From positions 620,001 to 684,000 of the forward strand of contig NZ_AEYF01000045.1 of NCBI RefSeq assembly GCF_000292525.1: a stretch of DNA of 64,000 nucleotides, given 5' to 3'. Position 1 is the stretch's first letter; every line of letters starts with the position of its first letter. The translations under genes were made by a program, and so were the position numbers. The notes below the pieces were generated by a model. That model did no database searches. It was not told the DNA's origin and saw nothing but the letters and a program-made list of their open reading frames with translations. This document shows, in pieces, positions 60,286 through 64,000 of this stretch. Origin of the DNA: Rhizobium sp. CCGE 510. Its GTDB lineage: Bacteria; Pseudomonadota; Alphaproteobacteria; Rhizobiales; Rhizobiaceae.

Positions 60286-61024
60286 ACTCAATGGAAAAGT
60301 TGCCATCGTCACCGGCGCAAGCCGCGGCATCGGCCGCGCCACCGCAAAGCTTTTTGCGGTTGAAGGCGCCAAGGTCGCAGTTCTTTCGCGAACGTCCGAA
60401 GGCGTAGAGCGCGTGGTTGCCGACATTATTGACGCTGGCGGCACCGCGCTCGGCGTCGTCGGCGACGTCGGTGAAGCCCATCAGATCACGGCCGCGGTGG
60501 ATTTGGTTATCTCTGCATACGGCCGCATCGACATTCTGGTAAACAATGCTTTCGACGGTTCTGCTGTCTTGTCTTCGGTCATCGACCTTTCCGTCGAGCA
60601 ACTGCAACGAAACTTAGATACAGGCCCGATTGCATATCTACGCTTCATGCAGGCTTGCTATCCTCACCTTAAGGAAGCAGGAGCAGGCCGGATCATCAAC
60701 TTCGGCTCCATGGCCGGCACCATCGGCTTGGCTGGTTATGGTCCTTACAACATGGCCAAGGAGGCAGTGCGCGCGCTGACCCGCACGGCGGCACGCGAGT
60801 GGGGTGCCGACAATATCACCGTGAACAACGTTCTGCCGATCGCGGACACCTGGGGCGCCGCGGAAAATGACGCTCCTCCGCCGGCGAACGCGCTTGAGCG
60901 TTTCGGCTCACCGGAAGATGACATTGCACCGGTCGTCCTGTTCCTTGCCAGTAAGGATTCGCAGTTCATCACCGGCTACAGTCTTACTCCCGACGGTGGC
61001 GCCATCATCGACAGCGCTCGGTAA
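60278..61024 (+). CDS. Short-chain dehydrogenase/reductase
   Basis: 248 residues from ATG 60278 (GGAG seven bases upstream). The cofactor motif is VAIVTGASRGIGRATAKLFA, with NNAFDGSAVL for the NNAG region, the catalytic Ser in IINFGSMAGTIG and the Tyr/Lys pair in YGPYNMAKEAVRALT. It is an NAD(P)-dependent oxidoreductase of unknown substrate, in one operon with the DoxX-like gene behind an HxlR regulator. A terminator follows at 61038. Confidence 0.92.
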   Translation: MGRLNGKVAIVTGASRGIGRATAKLFAVEGAKVAVLSRTSEGVERVVADIIDAGGTALGVVGDVGEAHQITAAVDLVISAYGRIDILVNNAFDGSAVLSSVIDLSVEQLQRNLDTGPIAYLRFMQACYPHLKEAGAGRIINFGSMAGTIGLAGYGPYNMAKEAVRALTRTAAREWGADNITVNNVLPIADTWGAAENDAPPPANALERFGSPEDDIAPVVLFLASKDSQFITGYSLTPDGGAIIDSAR

Positions 61025-61037
61025 TTGCCGGTGAGCT

Positions 61038-61065
61038 AGGGGGGCAACGGCTTGCGCCCCTTTTT
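61038..61065 (+). terminator. Rho-independent terminator
   Basis: AGGGGGGCAA and TTGCGCCCCT form 10-base arms with one mismatch around a CGGC loop, followed by TTTT. It lies 14 bp after the SDR stop codon and points rightward. Confidence 0.8.
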
Positions 61066-61094
61066 CCATTGGAGCGGCCCGGCGTGTTTTAGGG

Positions 61095-61991
61095 CTACCT
61101 GAGACGGTAGCGAAAGGCTTCCACGAAGGCAGAAAAAGCGGAAGATGGGTGGCGCCGGCTGGGATAGTAGAGATGATAGCCTTGAAACGTCGGCGTCCAG
61201 TCTGCGAGCACTTCGTGCAATTCGCCGCTGTCCAGATATTGCCGGACCAGATCCTTCGGCACATAGGACAATCCCACGCCATCGCGAGCAGCATTAATCG
61301 CCGGTTCCATGGTGCTCAACACGAGTTGGCCCTCGACCCGCACGCTGAATTCGCGGCCGTCCTTCTCGAATTCCCAGGCGTAAAGCGCGCCTGACGTGGG
61401 AAGCCGCAGGTTGACGCAATTGTGGTCTGTCAGGTCTTGTGGCGTTGCAGGCATCGCCCGCCCAGCAAAATATTCAGGCGATCCGACCACGGCATAGGAG
61501 ACGTCGGGACCGAGACGAACGGCCACCATGTCGCGCGCGATTGATTCACCGAGCCGCACACCAGCATCGAATTGGCGTTCGACAATGTTTGTGAGGCCGT
61601 TGTCGACGATGAGTTCCACTGTGATGTCAGGATAGTCACGCAGAAATGCCGGCAGTCTCGAACGAAAAACCAGTTCGGCGGCGTCGTCGGGACACACCAG
61701 CCGAACCAGACCTGAAGGCTTGTCACGCAATGCACCGAGAGCGCTGATACCGGCGGCGATGCTCTCGAAATGTGGCTGGATGCTTTCGACCAGACGAGCG
61801 CCCGCTGCTGTTGGCGCAACATCCCGTGTCGTCCGCGAAAGAAGACGGACGCCGAGCCGCTCTTCAAGCGCGCTAACCGTGTGGCTCAGAGCCGAGCGGG
61901 TGACGCCCAGCTTTGAGGCGGCGCGCGTAAAGCTTCGCTCCTGAGCCACCTCAAGAAACGCACGTATCTCAGTGAATTCGTCCCGACGCAT
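61095..61991 (-). CDS. LysR-type transcriptional regulator
   Basis: 298 residues. Winged helix: FTEIRAFLEVAQERSFTRAA, SKLGVTRSALSHTVSALEER, then the LysR effector domain (LVRLVCPDDAAELVFRSRLP). The DNA-binding part resembles CrgA/DmlR-like regulators of redox or detoxification genes. It is divergent from an SDR gene 121 bp away, its likely target; an inverted LysR box was not identified by eye. Confidence 0.92.
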   Translation of the reverse strand: MRRDEFTEIRAFLEVAQERSFTRAASKLGVTRSALSHTVSALEERLGVRLLSRTTRDVAPTAAGARLVESIQPHFESIAAGISALGALRDKPSGLVRLVCPDDAAELVFRSRLPAFLRDYPDITVELIVDNGLTNIVERQFDAGVRLGESIARDMVAVRLGPDVSYAVVGSPEYFAGRAMPATPQDLTDHNCVNLRLPTSGALYAWEFEKDGREFSVRVEGQLVLSTMEPAINAARDGVGLSYVPKDLVRQYLDSGELHEVLADWTPTFQGYHLYYPSRRHPSSAFSAFVEAFRYRLR

Positions 61992-62112
61992 TGTTGAATG
62001 CTCCTCACCACGACATCCAGATTATAGCGTCTACTCACGCAAAACCACCCGGTTTATCTATCCCTAGCAGACAGTTGAAGAGGTTGCGGCATTGGCCAAC
62101 CAGGAGATCACC

Positions 62113-62859
62113 ATGCGACAAGGAATCGAGAACAAAGTCGTCGTCATCACCGGTGCAAGCAGCGGACTTGGCGAAGCCACGGCGCGCCACCTCGCCGAGC
62201 GCGGCGCTTCGGTCGTCCTGGGCGCGCGCCGAACGAGCCGGATCGAAAGCTTGGCTAAAGAACTGAGGTCCAAAGGCCTGAAGGCGAAAGCAGTCCAAAC
62301 CGACGTCACGGATCCACATCAAGTCACGACGCTCGTCGACATGGCCGTCGAAGAATTCGGTCGGATCGACGTGATGCTGAACAATGCGGGACTGATGCCG
62401 CTTGCGCCGCTCGAACGGCTTAAGCTGGATGAGTGGGATCGCATGATCGACGTGAACATCAAGGGCGTGCTTTACGGTATTGCAGCCGCACTGCCCCGCA
62501 TGAAGGCGCAGAAATCAGGGCACATCATCAACGTATCCTCCGTCTACGGCCATGTGGTCGATCCGGGCGCCGCCGTTTACTGCGCCACGAAATTCGCCGT
62601 TCGCGCGCTTTCGGAGGGGCTGCGGAAGGAAATGAAGCCATACAACATCCGCACCACGATCATCTCACCCGGTGCGGTGAGAACCGAGCTACTCGAGCAT
62701 ATCAGCGAGAAGGACATCCAAGCCGGCACGCAAGAGTTCGTCAGCAAGATCGCCATCGGCGCCGACACCTTCGCCAGAACGGTGGCGTTCGCTGTGAACG
62801 AGCCGGACGATGTCGATATCAATGAAATCCTGTTCCGGCCCACGGCTCAACCGGTCTGA
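62113..62859 (+). CDS. Short-chain dehydrogenase/reductase
   Basis: 248 residues from ATG 62113, preceded by CAGGAGATCACC. Cofactor motif VVVITGASSGLGEATARHLA, NNAGLMPLAPLERL, catalytic HIINVSSVYGHVV and YCATKFAVRAL (Tyr, Lys). NADP preference is plausible from GARRTSRIES after beta-strand 2. It is divergent from the LysR gene and 12 bp ahead of a disrupted cyclophilin-like gene in the same operon. Confidence 0.92.
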   Translation: MRQGIENKVVVITGASSGLGEATARHLAERGASVVLGARRTSRIESLAKELRSKGLKAKAVQTDVTDPHQVTTLVDMAVEEFGRIDVMLNNAGLMPLAPLERLKLDEWDRMIDVNIKGVLYGIAAALPRMKAQKSGHIINVSSVYGHVVDPGAAVYCATKFAVRALSEGLRKEMKPYNIRTTIISPGAVRTELLEHISEKDIQAGTQEFVSKIAIGADTFARTVAFAVNEPDDVDINEILFRPTAQPV

Positions 62860-62871
62860 CGCGAGGCAGCG

Positions 62872-63336
62872 ATGTCGACGACATCCCAGTTCGTGAGCCG
62901 GCGGGCGATGTTGGGGCTAGCCCTGACGGCGGCGCCATGCCTCGCCTGGCGACCGCGCCGCAAGGCGGCGGTCCGGCGAACCAGGAACCCACCGCCTTCA
63001 GGATCAGGATCAACGATCTGGCCCTGACAGCAACACTTTATGACAATCCCTCTGCGCGGGATCTTGCATCCATGCTGCCTTTGGACCTCAAGATCGAGGA
63101 CTACGGCAACACCGAGAAGATCGTCCATCTGCCGCGCAAGCTCACGGAAGAGGGCAGCGGCCTCTTCGGCAACGAACAGCCGGGCGATCTTTGCTACTTC
63201 AAGCCCTGGGGGAAACCTCGCCCTCTTCTACGGCGATTACCACTGGGACGGACTGATCCGGCTCGGCCGCTTCGACACTGGTTTCGAGCTGCTGCTCGTG
63301 CGGGGAGAATTTCCGGTGCGTATCGAACGGATCTGA
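62872..63336 (+). pseudogene. Exported cyclophilin-like protein, broken by two compensating frameshifts
   Basis: Starting at ATG 62872, a twin-arginine-like signal is read (FVSRRAMLGLALTAAPCLA). After about 62940 the sense continues in the next frame (ATAPQGGGPANQEPTAFRIR ... LTATLYDNPSARDLASMLPL ... GSGLFGNEQPGDLCYFKPWG), and from the GGGGG run near 63210 it returns to the first frame (NLALFYGDYHWDGLIRLGRF ... LLVRGEFPVRIERI, stop at 63334). The first slip behaves like a one-base deletion, the second like a one-base insertion in a G-run. The joined sequence is a complete cyclophilin-like fold protein. Either the gene is inactive, or the sequence has two errors in GC-rich runs. It follows the SDR gene by 12 bp. 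Confidence 0.8.
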
Positions 63337-63474
63337 CCATCCCCGCCGGAAACACAGCCTGACGGCTTGATCCGGTCTTGCTTTCGCACGCATCACACCA
63401 TCTGATGCACTGCAAGGCAGGATCGCTGAAGCCAGACGGACGTTCGGGCGGTCGACATCGACAGTGAGGATCAG

Positions 63475-64000
63475 ATGGATCACGCCAACAGCCCGCAAGC
63501 ATCGGTGAACGAACAACGGGAAGCGCGCAGACTTCGATATCTTCCCTGGGAACGTGTCGCATCGGATCTCAGCCACCCCACCCATCTCGTCCGCAAGGCA
63601 GAGCTCAGGCGCTCATGCGGCGCCGAATTGGCCGAGACGTCCTATATCGCCGAAGAGGCCGCGATCTTCACCGAAAGCCTGTCGATGGGCGAGCGGTCCT
63701 GGATTGCCGGGCATGCCCTCGTTCGTGGCGATGTGATCCTCGGCGACGATTGCACCGTCAATCCTTATGCCTGCGTCTCCGGCAAGGTCACCTGCGGCAA
63801 TGGCGTACGGATCGCCTCGCATGCGTCGATCGTCGGTTTCAATCATGGCTTCGACGACCCGGATCGGCCCATCCACCGCCAAGGCGTCGTCAGCCTCGGC
63901 ATAGTCATCGGCGACGATGTCTGGATCGGCGCCAATTGCGTGGTCCTCGATGGCGTCACGATTGGAAGTGGCGCGGTGATCGCCGCCGGGGCTGTGGTCA
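63475..64000 (+). CDS. Hexapeptide-repeat acyltransferase, N-terminal part (runs off right edge)
   Basis: 175 residues are visible. A helical start (NEQREARRLRYLPWERVASD) precedes a left-handed beta-helix with repeats IFTESLSMGERSWIAGHALV, ILGDDCTVNPYACVSGKVTC, then VRIASHASIVGFNHGFDDPD, an insert carrying the probable catalytic His, and IVIGDDVWIGANCVVLDGVT. Such proteins transfer acetyl or similar groups to sugars or polysaccharides. The start ATG has GTGAGGATCAG upstream. It runs in the same direction as the SDR and disrupted gene, 138 bp later. Confidence 0.88.
   Translation, partial: MDHANSPQASVNEQREARRLRYLPWERVASDLSHPTHLVRKAELRRSCGAELAETSYIAEEAAIFTESLSMGERSWIAGHALVRGDVILGDDCTVNPYACVSGKVTCGNGVRIASHASIVGFNHGFDDPDRPIHRQGVVSLGIVIGDDVWIGANCVVLDGVTIGSGAVIAAGAVV

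Noticed and set aside
1..64000. tRNA, rRNA, CRISPR arrays, intact insertion sequences or prophage genes
   Set aside because: None could be recognised by eye on either strand; a dedicated RNA search would be needed to exclude small ncRNAs.

Overview
The window looks like an accessory or secondary-replicon stretch of a fast-growing Rhizobium (R. leguminosarum/etli type). I infer this from the GC-rich codon use, the very high density of solute-binding-protein (SBP) ABC transporters paired with LacI, LysR, GntR and Lrp regulators, a PutA/PutR pair, large chemoreceptors, an EcfG-type stress promoter and a short Rhizobium-type intergenic repeat. No rRNA, tRNA, CRISPR array or intact insertion sequence was seen.

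Layout. 0-2.3 kb: a divergent pair (a truncated jelly-roll-like protein and a sugar SBP) separated by two AT-rich palindromic operators. 2.6-7.1 kb: a DUF3422 protein converging on a two-gene chemosensory unit (ribose-type SBP plus chemoreceptor). 7.3-13.0 kb: an alpha-L-fucosidase/ABC transporter operon without its own ATPase, divergent from a LacI regulator, with two identical operators. 13.4-17.2 kb: a FadR-type regulator and an NMT1/SsuABC-like transporter. 17.2-30.4 kb: the largest system, a putative uronate-polysaccharide utilisation locus (heparinase II/III-like lyase, GH88 unsaturated glucuronyl hydrolase, DUF2264 protein, complete CUT1 ABC transporter with its ATPase, YesL-like DUF624 membrane protein, an unknown 282-residue protein and a TctDE-type two-component system).

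30.5-36.8 kb: a VapBC module with an altered active-site residue, a HIT protein with a degenerate triad, then small stress-type proteins (DUF2934, DUF6522, unknowns, one set behind a GGAAC-N17-GTT promoter), an HPP/CBS membrane protein and a LysR regulator. 37.9-44.0 kb: four-carbon acid-sugar (threonate/erythronate) catabolism (LtnD/DenD-like dehydrogenase, OtnI, OtnK, OtnC) plus a tartrate dehydrogenase-like enzyme, controlled by a LacI protein with three strong operators. 44.4-51.7 kb: a HAD hydrolase, a complete dipeptide-type ABC transporter and an FAD amino-acid-oxidase-like enzyme in one run. 51.8-59.1 kb: a second large chemoreceptor, PutA and its Lrp-type regulator PutR. 59.3-64.0 kb: an HxlR/DoxX/SDR redox module, a LysR/SDR pair, a frameshifted cyclophilin-like gene and a truncated hexapeptide acyltransferase.

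Taken together, the region is a catabolic and sensory island for plant- or microbe-derived sugars, uronates, sugar acids, peptides and proline. A recurring structural theme is a GC-rich stem-loop directly after SBP genes, which probably raises SBP mRNA over that of the downstream permease genes. Protein functions are assigned from recalled family features and visible motifs, not from database searches.
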